A stretch of DNA of 64,000 nucleotides from Acidimicrobiia bacterium UBA5794 (lineage in GTDB: Bacteria; Actinomycetota; Acidimicrobiia; Spongiisociales; UBA5794), in the NCBI GenBank assembly GCA_002418265.1, contig DIDS01000014.1, positions 1 to 64,000 of the forward strand. Direction: 5' to 3'. Positions within the stretch are counted from its first letter, which is position 1. Each line of letters opens with the position of its first letter. Of this stretch, positions 27,482-36,416 are shown one piece after another. The translations under genes were made by a program, and so were the position numbers. The notes under the pieces are model-generated. The model worked only from the letters and a program-made list of their open reading frames with translations. It searched no databases and was not told where the DNA came from.

Positions 27482-28822
27482 TCAACAGGGATCCTCAATA
27501 GCTGTGGGTCCATATTGACTACCAAGGAAGCCAATTGCGACGGACGCCATCGCCACGACAAGCCACCAAGTGTTCCTGAAACCGCGCACCGAGAAGAATG
27601 TGAATACGGCGATCACCGATCCAACTGCGAGCAGAGCCATCCCTCCCTCAATCGCACGTCGAGCGACAAGAATCCCTACAACTGCTGCGAGGCCGACACC
27701 GAGGGCTATCGGCACATCAATGCCAACTCCACCAAGCGACAAGGCGTCAGAGCGTGGGGGTCGCGTCAAATGGTGTCTCGCGACACCGTTGATCAGGCCC
27801 CCGGCATCCCACAACAGAAAGGGAACAAACGTCAAGAACGTAGTGGCTCCGACAACACCCACCCGCTTCCAACGATATGGATCGGGGAGAAAAAAGAGGA
27901 GTGGCACAGCAACGATGAAGTACTGCTTTGAGGCGAATGCGAGGCCCAGCATGAGCGCGGACACGAATGGCTTCTTCGTCCACAGAGCAGCCGACACAAC
28001 CAAGAACGGTAGAGCGATCGCCTCTGTCCACCCGGCGTACACGATAAAGAAGTTCATGGGGTTCATAATGAGCAACGCCACCACGGCCACAGCGAAGTGT
28101 TCGCCCCTATCGGTCGCGCTCCATCGACGTCCGACGAACCACAGAACAAGGGCAAGCGCAACGGGAATCGCGATCGCCCCGGCCATACGAGAGTCGCCAA
28201 ACAAGATCGATGAGCCAGCATAGGCAACAAGAGCGAGAGGCGGATAGGTGTACTCAGAGATGACTTCAGGATCTTGCGTCAGGTACGTCTCCAAAACGTG
28301 CACATTCCCGGTCGTGTACGGGTTCTGACCCTCTCGGAGCGCTGCAGCTGCCTGTTCGTGGAGGACGTACACATCGATGTTGGATGGTTCGGAATACGAA
28401 TGCCGCATGCCTTGAAGTGTCAGAAAGAGGATTCCGACCACTGCCAGGCCCACGATTAGGAACTGACGTTCCTGCCGACCGAATAACGCTGCCACGCCAA
28501 TAACGGCCGCTACGAGGACATTGACAAGGACCACCGGCACCGCTGTCCACACAAAGGAGAAACGAGCGAGGAAGCAGACCATCATCCCAAACGATGCAAT
28601 CGATGCGGTGATCACACCCGTCCGCAGTGTCCACGAGGGTCCAAGTATCAAGCCGGCTGCGACCAATGCGCAGGTTCCAAATCCGGCGAGCACAACCGAT
28701 AGATCACTTGCGACCCCCTCAACCGTCGTCCCGCCAATGAGAATGATCGAGATGGCGAGGAGACTCGCTCCAACGCCATGGCGCGACACATGGTTCATCC
28801 GTTGAACGGCTGCCTCTAGCAC
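27482..28822 (-). CDS. GT87-like polytopic glycosyltransferase
   Basis: This 446-residue membrane protein has about ten hydrophobic segments. An extracellular loop with GQNPYTTGNVHVLE and EYTYPPLALVAY matches the G-x-NPY ... YPP pattern of GT87/DUF2029 polyprenyl-phosphate-sugar transferases such as PimE. A paralogue of the same length lies at 37730-39070. The start is a GTG at 28822, with an ATG at 28798 as alternative. It lies alone on the minus strand between the intact and broken SRPBCC copies. The donor and acceptor are unknown; a wall-glycan role is inferred from position. Confidence 0.8.
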   Translation of the reverse strand: MLEAAVQRMNHVSRHGVGASLLAISIILIGGTTVEGVASDLSVVLAGFGTCALVAAGLILGPSWTLRTGVITASIASFGMMVCFLARFSFVWTAVPVVLVNVLVAAVIGVAALFGRQERQFLIVGLAVVGILFLTLQGMRHSYSEPSNIDVYVLHEQAAAALREGQNPYTTGNVHVLETYLTQDPEVISEYTYPPLALVAYAGSSILFGDSRMAGAIAIPVALALVLWFVGRRWSATDRGEHFAVAVVALLIMNPMNFFIVYAGWTEAIALPFLVVSAALWTKKPFVSALMLGLAFASKQYFIVAVPLLFFLPDPYRWKRVGVVGATTFLTFVPFLLWDAGGLINGVARHHLTRPPRSDALSLGGVGIDVPIALGVGLAAVVGILVARRAIEGGMALLAVGSVIAVFTFFSVRGFRNTWWLVVAMASVAIGFLGSQYGPTAIEDPC

Positions 28823-28890
28823 GATTGCGTGACCCTACTGCTGGATGCGAAGGATTCTTGGCATTGCCGGGCACAAAACGGTCTGACCAT

Positions 28891-29337
28891 GCCTCGACTG
28901 ATGATGCGTAGGAGAAGAACCAATCCGAGGAATCAGAGCTCAACGTCTCGATCGACGATGCATAGGCGAAACTCCAACTCGAAGATACCTGGGCTGGCAT
29001 CGGTCCGATCTCATCGGTCTCGAATCCGAAGCACTCTGACGATGGGATGCTCGAAGCGTTCGAATGGGACGCCAATGTGGGGGGCAAGGTCTATCGCGGA
29101 ACAGCGACGACCGTCGAAGCAACGACACCGACCCGATTCGTTCTCGACATGGAAACCTCTGAAATCATCGGCCACGTCACGACGGTCCTCACCAAGACCG
29201 GAGACACCTGTGATGTCACGGTTTCGATGGATCTCACAACCAAAGGCATGTTGTCCGCCATGTTCTTCCCAGCCATCAAAGGCGTCCTCAACAGCGGTTT
29301 CCCCCAACAAGTCGAAGATCTCGCCGCAACGATCTGA
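28891..29337 (+). pseudogene. Broken duplicate of the SRPBCC gene
   Basis: The frame of the intact gene can be followed here, but TAG codons at 28909 and 28963 interrupt it. The second replaces the Trp of the SIDDAW motif. The first belongs to a further tandem, degraded copy of that same short segment (DDA-stop-EKN). From 29047 on, 96 residues remain open, with nine differences from the intact protein and many silent changes. The fragment from 29047 could in principle be translated, but it lacks the N-terminal strand and a good ribosome-binding site. Confidence 0.8.
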
Positions 29338-29347
29338 TCCGCGGTCA

Positions 29348-29378
29348 CCTTGGCCTTTCTCGCCAGCAAGGGCCAAGG
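29348..29378. terminator. Inverted repeat between the SRPBCC pseudogene and rmlD
   Basis: CCTTGGCC (29348-29355) and GGCCAAGG (29371-29378) form an 8-bp stem with a 15-base loop. It lies between convergent units and has no T-run, so it is a possible bidirectional terminator only. Confidence 0.4.
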
Positions 29379-29465
29379 CCTCGTCTGCGTTCCGACAACA
29401 TGCGATGCCGATGCTGGCCGACAAGACAGCGTGCGACTGACCCTGCTGGACGAAATGCACCTCTT

Positions 29466-30299
29466 TCAGCGCTCGATCTGACTCAGCGTTCGTTCGAGAG
29501 TCTCGCCGAAGTGTGGAAGCTCATCGATGCCGAGAAGCTCTCTACGGTCAGAACCAAGGACTGAATTCCGTGGACGTAGTGCAACCGCCGGGAACTCAGA
29601 GGTAGCACAGGGAAGTACTCGGTTCTCATCGAGGCCTGCGGCTGTTGCAATCAACCTCGCGAGCTCGAACCAAGTCGTCGTCCCTGTGTTCGTCAAGTGC
29701 AGCAGCCCTGTGGCCTCAGCCTGAATGGCAGCGAGAGACGCCTCCACGAGATCGCCAGCGAAGGTCGGGTGACCGAACTGATCATCAACGACGGTCACGG
29801 TCTGTTGCGCAATGAGTCCAACCATCTTCGTGAGAAAATTGTGATGTGTACCAGAGAGCAACCACGACGTTCTAACGATCAGGGCGGTCGGATCCGCCGC
29901 GAGCACAAGCGATTCGGCAAGCTGTTTGGTTCGACCGTATGCGTTGAGGGGATTGGTTGAATCGGACTCGACGTAGGAGCCCTCTTTCTCGCCGTCGAAC
30001 ACATAGTCAGTCGAGAACGTGACTAGCCGCGCCCCAACGTCGCGACAGGCAAGCGCCAGCTCCTGCACGGCCCAAGCGTTAACCCGCTCAGCCGTCTTCT
30101 CGTCCCGTTCAGCACGATCGACGGCTGTGTACGCCGCACAGTTGATGACAACGGTCGGTTCGATGTCGCGAATCGCTGCGCCTGCGGCCCCACGTTCCTG
30201 CAGATCGACGACAGACCGATCCAAGTAGACGGCATCATCAGTGAGATGCCGGCGGAATGCCGACCCGAGTTGTCCTCCGGAACCGGTGACAACGATCAT
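29466..30299 (-). CDS. rmlD: dTDP-4-dehydrorhamnose reductase
   Basis: This 277-residue enzyme performs the last step of dTDP-L-rhamnose synthesis. It has the GSGGQLGS nucleotide-binding loop, the FSTDYVFDG motif and YGRTK catalytic pair of the RmlD reductases. The start at 30299 overlaps the rmlA stop by four bases; the longer reading would overlap rmlA deeply. It is the last gene of the coupled minus-strand set GT2-rmlC-rmlB-rmlA-rmlD. Confidence 0.94.
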   Translation of the reverse strand: MIVVTGSGGQLGSAFRRHLTDDAVYLDRSVVDLQERGAAGAAIRDIEPTVVINCAAYTAVDRAERDEKTAERVNAWAVQELALACRDVGARLVTFSTDYVFDGEKEGSYVESDSTNPLNAYGRTKQLAESLVLAADPTALIVRTSWLLSGTHHNFLTKMVGLIAQQTVTVVDDQFGHPTFAGDLVEASLAAIQAEATGLLHLTNTGTTTWFELARLIATAAGLDENRVLPCATSEFPAVALRPRNSVLGSDRRELLGIDELPHFGETLERTLSQIER

Positions 30300-31168
30300 G
30301 CACGGAGGCGGTGCTCGGCAAGTACGCGCTCGATGTACTGCCGGTAGCCAGACTCTGGCATTCCGTCCACCAACGCCTGAAGGTGGGTCCACGAGACAAA
30401 ACCCTGCTCCAACGCAATCTCTTCCAGACACGCAATCTTCATACCCTGTCTGCGTTCGACGGTAGCGACGAAGTTGGAAGCCTCCAGCAAACTGTCATGG
30501 GTTCCCGAATCCAACCAAGCAACGCCGCGGCTCAGTTGAAGGGCCACCAGCTCGCCCAAATCGAGGTAGGCTCGGATGAGATCCGTGATCTCGAGTTCTC
30601 CTCTCGCCGATGGCTGCATATCTCCCACAATCGACGGAGCTTTCCGGTCAAAAATGTAGAAGCCGGGAACCGCGAGATTGGATCGAGGCTGAGACGGCTT
30701 CTCCTCAACCGCCACCACGACTCCGTCCACGATCTCGATAACACCGTACCGGGAAGGGTTTACGACGGGGTATGCGAGAACAACCGCGCCGGACGAGAAT
30801 TCACCAAGTACTCTCGAAAGTCCAAGGTCGCCGTAGAAGATGTTGTCCCCGAGAATAAGTGCTACAGATTCGCCGTCCATGAATTGTTCCCCGATCAACA
30901 ATGCCTCTGCGATGCCACGCGGACTCGGCTGCTCCGCGTACCCGATGCTCGCGCCCCATTGTGAGCCATCTCCAAGCAACGATTCGAAACGCGGTAGATC
31001 TGCTGGTGTCGAAATGATGAGTATTTCGCTGATGCCAAGATCGAACAGAGTCGCCAACGGGTAGTACACCATTGGCTTGTCGTACACAGGTTGGAGTTGC
31101 TTGCTCGCGACTCTCGTGATCGGATCAAGGCGCGTTCCGGATCCACCCGCAAGAACGATACCTTTCAT
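30296..31168 (-). CDS. rmlA: Glucose-1-phosphate thymidylyltransferase
   Basis: This 290-residue enzyme makes dTDP-glucose from glucose-1-phosphate and dTTP. GGSGTRLDPIT is the pyrophosphorylase signature, followed by PVYDKPMVYYPL, ILGDNIFYG and EEKPSQPRSN. The start at 31168 overlaps the rmlB stop (ATGA) and gives the family's normal length. It is coupled at both ends to rmlB and rmlD. Confidence 0.95.
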   Translation of the reverse strand: MKGIVLAGGSGTRLDPITRVASKQLQPVYDKPMVYYPLATLFDLGISEILIISTPADLPRFESLLGDGSQWGASIGYAEQPSPRGIAEALLIGEQFMDGESVALILGDNIFYGDLGLSRVLGEFSSGAVVLAYPVVNPSRYGVIEIVDGVVVAVEEKPSQPRSNLAVPGFYIFDRKAPSIVGDMQPSARGELEITDLIRAYLDLGELVALQLSRGVAWLDSGTHDSLLEASNFVATVERRQGMKIACLEEIALEQGFVSWTHLQALVDGMPESGYRQYIERVLAEHRLRA

Positions 31169-32145
31169 GTGCGACTCCGCAAGGGCCGCCACCAATCGGG
31201 CCGTGACCGATACCAATCAATCACCTCGTGCAGCCGCTCGGTGACCGTTGCCTGAGGCGTCCACCCAAGTGACCGCATCTTTGAGGAGTCGACTGCGTAG
31301 CGGTGGTCATGGCCGGGTCGATCAGGCACGAACTCGATCCATGACTCATCGAGGCTGAACGCGTCCAAGATCTGCATCGCTAGATCAACATTTCTGATCT
31401 GGGCACCTGCGCCGATGTTGTAGATCTCTCCCGGCACACCCTTTTCCACCAGCAACTGCACAGCCGCGTTGTGGTCGTCGACGTGAATCCAATCCCTCTC
31501 GTTGGTTCCGTCGCCATAGAGGGGGATCCGAACCTTCTCGATGAGGTTTGTGACAAACCGTGGAATTGCCTTCTCGGGGAATTGATACGGACCGAAGTTG
31601 TTGGTACAACGCGAGAGAATGACACGGTATCCGTACGTAGCTGCGTACGACAAAGCAAGAAGATCAGAGCCAGCCTTCGACGCGGAATACGGCGAGGATG
31701 GATTCAAGGATGCGCTTTCGTCAGGAAACCCCGAGTCAATCGAGCCATAGACTTCGTCGGTTGACACATGGACGAAGGTCTGCACGTCATTCTTGAACGC
31801 TGCATCGAGCACAACACCGGTCCCGACAACGTTCGTTTCCAGGAAGTCAGCAGGCGATTGGATCGATCGATCAACATGACTTTCTGCGGCGAAATGGACA
31901 ATGACATCGTGGCCCGGGACGACTGAGCCGACAAACTCCGGATCTCGGATGTCTCCCAGAGCGAAGTGATGGTTTGGGTATTCGTTCAACTCATCCACGG
32001 TCGCTTGTACGCCCGAATAGGCGAGGGCGTCCAAGTTCGTAACTTCAACCCCGTCTTCCGTTTCAAGAACTCTTCGAATGAAGTTCGAGCCTATAAACCC
32101 GGCCCCGCCAGTGACTAAGTATCTTCGCCCCACCATCGACCTCAT
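31165..32145 (-). CDS. rmlB: dTDP-glucose 4,6-dehydratase
   Basis: This 326-residue extended short-chain dehydrogenase converts dTDP-glucose to the 4-keto-6-deoxy sugar. GGAGFIGSNF binds NAD, VHVSTDEVYG is the RmlB-specific active-site stretch and YSASKAGSD holds the Tyr/Lys pair. The ATG at 32145 overlaps the rmlC stop by four bases, which favours it over the ATG three codons downstream. Confidence 0.95.
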   Translation of the reverse strand: MRSMVGRRYLVTGGAGFIGSNFIRRVLETEDGVEVTNLDALAYSGVQATVDELNEYPNHHFALGDIRDPEFVGSVVPGHDVIVHFAAESHVDRSIQSPADFLETNVVGTGVVLDAAFKNDVQTFVHVSTDEVYGSIDSGFPDESASLNPSSPYSASKAGSDLLALSYAATYGYRVILSRCTNNFGPYQFPEKAIPRFVTNLIEKVRIPLYGDGTNERDWIHVDDHNAAVQLLVEKGVPGEIYNIGAGAQIRNVDLAMQILDAFSLDESWIEFVPDRPGHDHRYAVDSSKMRSLGWTPQATVTERLHEVIDWYRSRPDWWRPLRSRT

Positions 32146-32684
32146 GATTCAAAAATATCGGCATGCCGTAGCAACGGAGCATTCGCATCTCTGTCTGAGA
32201 TGATCCTATCGGTCGAAACCGTTGGCCAGTTGATCCCAATCGCTGGATCGTCCCAACGAACCGATCGCTCCCACTCCGCCGAATAGGGCGCCGTGACCTT
32301 GTACAGCAGATCGGTTTGATCTGCTGTAGCCAAGAAACCATGTGCAAATCCGGGTGGAATCCATAGTTGTCTACGGTTGGCCGCCGAAAGTTCAATGCCG
32401 AACCAGTCACCAAACGTCTCAGAAGCCCGCCTGATATCAACAACCACATCCCAGACGGCTCCTTGAACCACGCGGACTAGCTTCCCTTGGGCAACCGGTG
32501 GTAGCTGATAGTGGAGTCCTCGTATCACTCCGAGCCTCGATCGCGACTGATTGTCTTGGACAAACCGAGCCTCGATGCCGGTCTCTTCTTCGAATGATCG
32601 TTCGCTGAACGACTCGAAGAAGTGCCCACGATGATCTGTATGAACCTGAGGTTCGAAAATGTGGATTCCCAGCAGAGAAATCAC
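32142..32684 (-). CDS. rmlC: dTDP-4-dehydrorhamnose 3,5-epimerase
   Basis: This 180-residue cupin epimerase acts between RmlB and RmlD. DHRGHFFESFSE, the RGLHYQLPP histidine, VVDIRRASETFG and IPPGFAHGF are all family marks. The start is a GTG at 32684 that overlaps the upstream GT2 stop (GTGA), mirroring the ATGA couplings along this operon. The order C-B-A-D differs from the more common B-D-A-C order. Confidence 0.93.
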   Translation of the reverse strand: MISLLGIHIFEPQVHTDHRGHFFESFSERSFEEETGIEARFVQDNQSRSRLGVIRGLHYQLPPVAQGKLVRVVQGAVWDVVVDIRRASETFGDWFGIELSAANRRQLWIPPGFAHGFLATADQTDLLYKVTAPYSAEWERSVRWDDPAIGINWPTVSTDRIISDRDANAPLLRHADIFES

Positions 32685-33499
32685 AGTCGCCGCCGATACA
32701 AGACATAAAACACGCGACGCGCAATGCCATTGAGCCGTGCTCTGGCCCTGCCAATCATGGCGTCTTTCCCGCTGATCGCAGAGTTGTCGCCCTCGGCGAG
32801 CCGATCGATGAAAGCGACGTATTGGCGGCCCTGCTCCTTCGCCAGCGCACTGCTCCACGCACTGGTGCTTACACGAAACGCGGCGTGGGTTTCACAAACT
32901 CCATGGCCAGGCCCCCAATCAAGAAGCCGCACCCAAAAGTCCACATCTATCACGTAGGGTAGCGAAGCATCGAAGGAGCCCGCTGCGTCCGCGGCTTGGC
33001 GACGCATGAGAATCGCTGCCCCCTCGCCAAGTTGGTTGGTACCTGACCGCACGATTGCTCGCCGCACCTCGTCGCGCTCCCTCAATCCGCAGAGTCCGTC
33101 AAGCCCCCGGTCTCTCGTCAGGACCGTGCCGTTGGCATCAATGACGTCGCGCCGAACAGACACGAAAGCGAGTTCCGGGTTCCCATCGAGAATTGCCACC
33201 TGCACCTCGAGATTCTGAGGATAAAGCAGGTCGTCCTGCGGCAGAAGTTTCACGTACTCGCAGTTGGCTGCCGTCAGGGCGCGGTTCCAGTTGCCCCCGG
33301 CACCGAGGTGACCACCGTCGCCAACTATCCGTATGCGGCTGTCGCCGTACGACCGAACAATCTCCAACGTGTCGTCAGTCGAGCCGTCATCACTCACGAG
33401 GACCTCAAAGTCCGAAAAGGTCTGATCCAAAACCGATTCCAGAGTGTCACTGATGAAGCGGGAACCGTTAAAGGTCGGGATGGCTATCGAAACCCTCAC
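32681..33499 (-). CDS. GT2 family glycosyltransferase (rhamnosyltransferase candidate)
   Basis: This 272-residue protein is a compact GT2 enzyme: VSIAIPTFNGSRFI, VSDDGSTDDT, LPQDDLLYP as the DXD region and PYVIDVDFWVRLL. No transmembrane segment is evident. It starts with GTG at 33499 and leads the rml operon, to which it is coupled by a four-base overlap, so L-rhamnose transfer is a reasonable but unproven guess. Confidence 0.83.
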   Translation of the reverse strand: MRVSIAIPTFNGSRFISDTLESVLDQTFSDFEVLVSDDGSTDDTLEIVRSYGDSRIRIVGDGGHLGAGGNWNRALTAANCEYVKLLPQDDLLYPQNLEVQVAILDGNPELAFVSVRRDVIDANGTVLTRDRGLDGLCGLRERDEVRRAIVRSGTNQLGEGAAILMRRQAADAAGSFDASLPYVIDVDFWVRLLDWGPGHGVCETHAAFRVSTSAWSSALAKEQGRQYVAFIDRLAEGDNSAISGKDAMIGRARARLNGIARRVFYVLYRRRL

Positions 33500-33658
33500 T
33501 ACCCACCCTCACGGTTGTCGGTCGTCTCGAAGAACGGAACCATCGCTCCGGTGACAACGACTGTTTCGCCTTGCATTGCTATGGTCATGGCTGCCGATAC
33601 TAGGAATGGATCACGTCCGCACCCCGTATTGCCAACAAGAGGGCCCGAAGGAGTCACC
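33500..33658. promoter_or_regulatory. Divergent promoter region between the rml and rfb operons
   Basis: These 159 bases separate the GTG starts of the minus-strand rml operon and the plus-strand rfb operon and must hold both promoters. The clearest signal is GAAGGAG (33647-33653), a ribosome-binding site six bases before the rfbF GTG. I see no convincing -35/-10 pair. Confidence 0.4.
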
Positions 33659-34429
33659 GTGAAGACGATCATCCTCGCTGGGGGGTTCGGTACTCGCATC
33701 GCAGAGGAAACAGCCCTCAAGCCCAAGCCGATGGTGGAGGTTGGCGGACACCCACTGCTCTGGCACCTCATGCAGATCTATGCGGCTCACGGCTTCAACG
33801 ACTTTGTCGTCGCGTGCGGATACCGCGGCGAGGTGATCAAGGACTATTTCGCCTCATTCGACATCAGGAACAGCGACGTCAGAGTCGACCTCACAGATGG
33901 ATCCCTTGACATCGAACGCCGCCACAGCGCCAATTGGCGCGTGGCGTGTATCGACACTGGGGTTGGAACGATGACCGGGGGCCGGGTAAAGGCACTAAAG
34001 GACGAATTGGGTTCATCAACCTTCATGGTCACCTACGGCGATGGGCTGGCGAATGTGGATATCGCAGCCCTCGTGGATTTCCATCGAAGCCACGGGAAGT
34101 CGGCAACCGTCACCGCAGTTCATCCGCCTGCACGGTTTGGGGCGATGGACCTCGGGGCTGATGATTCTGTTGTCGCTTTCCAAGAGAAGGTTCAAAGCCG
34201 CGAGGGCTGGATAAACGGTGGGTTCTTCGTCTTTGAACCCGAAGTCCTTGACTTCATCGCTGATCCCGCAACCCGGCTGGAAGCGGAACCTTTGTCGGAT
34301 CTCGCTGACGCGGGCGAGTTGATGGCATACAGACATGGAGGGTTCTGGCAGCCGATGGACACATTGCGCGAGAAGGCTGTGTTGGAACGACTCTGGGAGG
34401 CGGGCGACGCTCCCTGGATGGTGTGGTAG
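33659..34429 (+). CDS. rfbF: Glucose-1-phosphate cytidylyltransferase
   Basis: This 256-residue enzyme makes CDP-glucose. It shows the RfbF pattern: IILAGGFGTRIAEETALKPKPMVEVGG, VTYGDGLANVDI, and the late GFWQPMDTLREK. The start is a GTG at 33659 behind GAAGGAG; the longer open frame is not coding-like. It opens the plus-strand rfbF-rfbG-reductase-GT2 operon and overlaps rfbG by seven bases. Confidence 0.93.
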   Translation: MKTIILAGGFGTRIAEETALKPKPMVEVGGHPLLWHLMQIYAAHGFNDFVVACGYRGEVIKDYFASFDIRNSDVRVDLTDGSLDIERRHSANWRVACIDTGVGTMTGGRVKALKDELGSSTFMVTYGDGLANVDIAALVDFHRSHGKSATVTAVHPPARFGAMDLGADDSVVAFQEKVQSREGWINGGFFVFEPEVLDFIADPATRLEAEPLSDLADAGELMAYRHGGFWQPMDTLREKAVLERLWEAGDAPWMVW

Positions 34430-35499
34430 TGGTAACAGCATCTGGAATCGGACGGTGGCAAGGCGTCCAAGTGTTCATTACCGGACATTCCGGCTTCAAG
34501 GGAACATGGCTGACGGCTTGGCTCGTCCAAGAAGGGGCGGACGTAGTCGGGTATTCCCTCAACCCGGACACAGATCCGAGCAATGTACTCCACTCCACTG
34601 CGCTCACACAACATGTCGACTCCCGCTTCGGCGACATCCGCAACGAGTGCGAAATAGCGGAAGCGATACGCGGGGCGAAACCCGATGTCGTATTGCATTT
34701 GGCGGCCCAGCCGCTTGTTCGCTCCTCGTATGAGGATCCCGTGGGAACGTTTGCGACCAACGTCCTCGGAACGGTTCACGTCCTGGAGGCATGCCGAAAG
34801 TCCGAAAGCGTGAGGGCCGTCGTATCTGTCGCAAGTGACAAGTGCTATGAGAATCTGGAGACAGGTCAGCGGTATCGAGAGACGGACCCTCTCGGCGGTG
34901 CCGACCCATACAGTGCGAGCAAGGGCGCCGCGGAGATCGTGACGGCGAGCTATCGGGCCAGCTTCTTCGCTCAAGACGGACCGCTCCTCGCAAGCGTCAG
35001 AGCCGGAAATGTCGTTGGTGCCGGAGACGAATCGACCGATCGCCTCGTGCCGGACATTGTTCGTGCGCTTCGCACGAACAAGAGCATTGTCCTGAGACGG
35101 CCCGAGGCTGTCCGACCATGGCAGCACGTGCTCGAACCGGTTCGTGCATACCTCATGCTCGCCACTGCGTTGTATTCCGGTGATCAGACCAAGGCATCAG
35201 CATGGAACATCGGCCCACAGAAAGGAAACTCCAAGACTGTGGAGCAGCTCACACGGGCACTCGTTGCCCGCTGGGGAACTGACATTCCGATCATCGTCGA
35301 GCACGACGCTGGACGTGCCGAGTCTGGAGTGCTTCGACTCGACACAAGGAAGGCTGAGAACGAGCTCGGGTTCGTTCCATGGCTCGGATTCGATGACACC
35401 ATCCGGTACGTCGTCGACGGCTATCGGGCACTCGACGAGGGATCGAACCTCACCGACGTCATCCGTTCACAGACCGTGGCATACGCGAGTCTCGGTTGA
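34423..35499 (+). CDS. rfbG: CDP-glucose 4,6-dehydratase
   Basis: This 358-residue enzyme forms CDP-4-keto-6-deoxyglucose. ITGHSGFKGTWL is the characteristic RfbG nucleotide-binding loop, with LHLAAQPLVR, DKCYEN and DPYSASKGAAE further on. It starts with GTG at 34423 inside the rfbF end and its stop is overlapped by the next gene. It forms a fixed pair with RfbF in CDP-deoxysugar pathways. Confidence 0.93.
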   Translation: MVVVTASGIGRWQGVQVFITGHSGFKGTWLTAWLVQEGADVVGYSLNPDTDPSNVLHSTALTQHVDSRFGDIRNECEIAEAIRGAKPDVVLHLAAQPLVRSSYEDPVGTFATNVLGTVHVLEACRKSESVRAVVSVASDKCYENLETGQRYRETDPLGGADPYSASKGAAEIVTASYRASFFAQDGPLLASVRAGNVVGAGDESTDRLVPDIVRALRTNKSIVLRRPEAVRPWQHVLEPVRAYLMLATALYSGDQTKASAWNIGPQKGNSKTVEQLTRALVARWGTDIPIIVEHDAGRAESGVLRLDTRKAENELGFVPWLGFDDTIRYVVDGYRALDEGSNLTDVIRSQTVAYASLG

Positions 35500-36416
35500 G
35501 TGTCGCACTCGTCATCGGTGCCCGCGGGTTCGTTGGCACATATGTCGCCGAGCATCTCGGAAGCGAAGGGTGGGACGTCATTCGAAGTAGCCGATCCATC
35601 AGCGAGAACCACGACGATCACCACTACATCAGCGTGGGCTCGGATCTTTCCTCCCTGACCAGGGTGCTTCGGCAGTACCGCCCGGAGGTGGTGTTCAACC
35701 TCGCTGCGTCAGGCGTGGGCTCGTCGGCAACCGCACACGAACTGGATCAGGGCAACGCTGGTGTGGTTCGTTCAATAATGCGCTCGGTTGATCCAATGTA
35801 CACCAGATTGGTGCTCCACGCCGGGTCCTGGTCCCAGTACGGTTCTCCAGCATCGTCCGAACCCCTGTCGGAGGACCACCCCCGTCACCCCACCACCGCA
35901 TACGGGCATGCAAAGGATCGCGCCGAGCAAGAAGGTCGGCTTCTTTCGGAAACCGTCGGGGTTCCGTTCGTGACCCTCAGACTCTTCAACGTCTATGGGC
36001 ACGGCGAGGCCACACACCGACTGATTCCCAGTGTTGTGAGGGCAGGACTCACCCGTACTCCGATCGACCTCACCGATGGTCGGCAAGTGAGAGACTTCGT
36101 CCACGCGACCGATGTGGCTGCCGCGTTCTGCCTAGCCGCCGAATCCGACCTGACGGAAACCAACGCATTCAACGTTGGAACCGGAATCGGCACGCCCGTT
36201 CGCGACGTCGTACTGATGGCAGCGAATGAGCTCGGGATTGACAAATCACTCCTCAGGTTCGGGGCAAAGCCATCACGACAAGGTGAACCGGTCCACGTCG
36301 TTGCCAACGCATCGGTATTCGAACACGCAACCGGATGGCACCCTTCAATACCGCTGGTTCACGGCGTAGTCGATACAGTTCGGCGGGTCGCTGCCGATAG
36401 GAAAAGTCATGGCTGA
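35496..36416 (+). CDS. NAD-dependent epimerase/reductase, probably CDP-6-deoxyhexose-forming
   Basis: This 306-residue extended short-chain dehydrogenase has GARGFVGTYV for NAD(P) binding and TAYGHAK as the Tyr/Lys pair. Its TTG start overlaps the rfbG stop (TTGA) and it overlaps the next gene by eight bases. Since the preceding enzymes make CDP-4-keto-6-deoxyglucose, reduction at C4 (with or without epimerisation) is the likely reaction. No RfbH 3-dehydrase is nearby, so a 3,6-dideoxy sugar such as paratose or abequose is less likely. The exact product cannot be read from sequence. Confidence 0.78.
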   Translation: MSVALVIGARGFVGTYVAEHLGSEGWDVIRSSRSISENHDDHHYISVGSDLSSLTRVLRQYRPEVVFNLAASGVGSSATAHELDQGNAGVVRSIMRSVDPMYTRLVLHAGSWSQYGSPASSEPLSEDHPRHPTTAYGHAKDRAEQEGRLLSETVGVPFVTLRLFNVYGHGEATHRLIPSVVRAGLTRTPIDLTDGRQVRDFVHATDVAAAFCLAAESDLTETNAFNVGTGIGTPVRDVVLMAANELGIDKSLLRFGAKPSRQGEPVHVVANASVFEHATGWHPSIPLVHGVVDTVRRVAADRKSHG

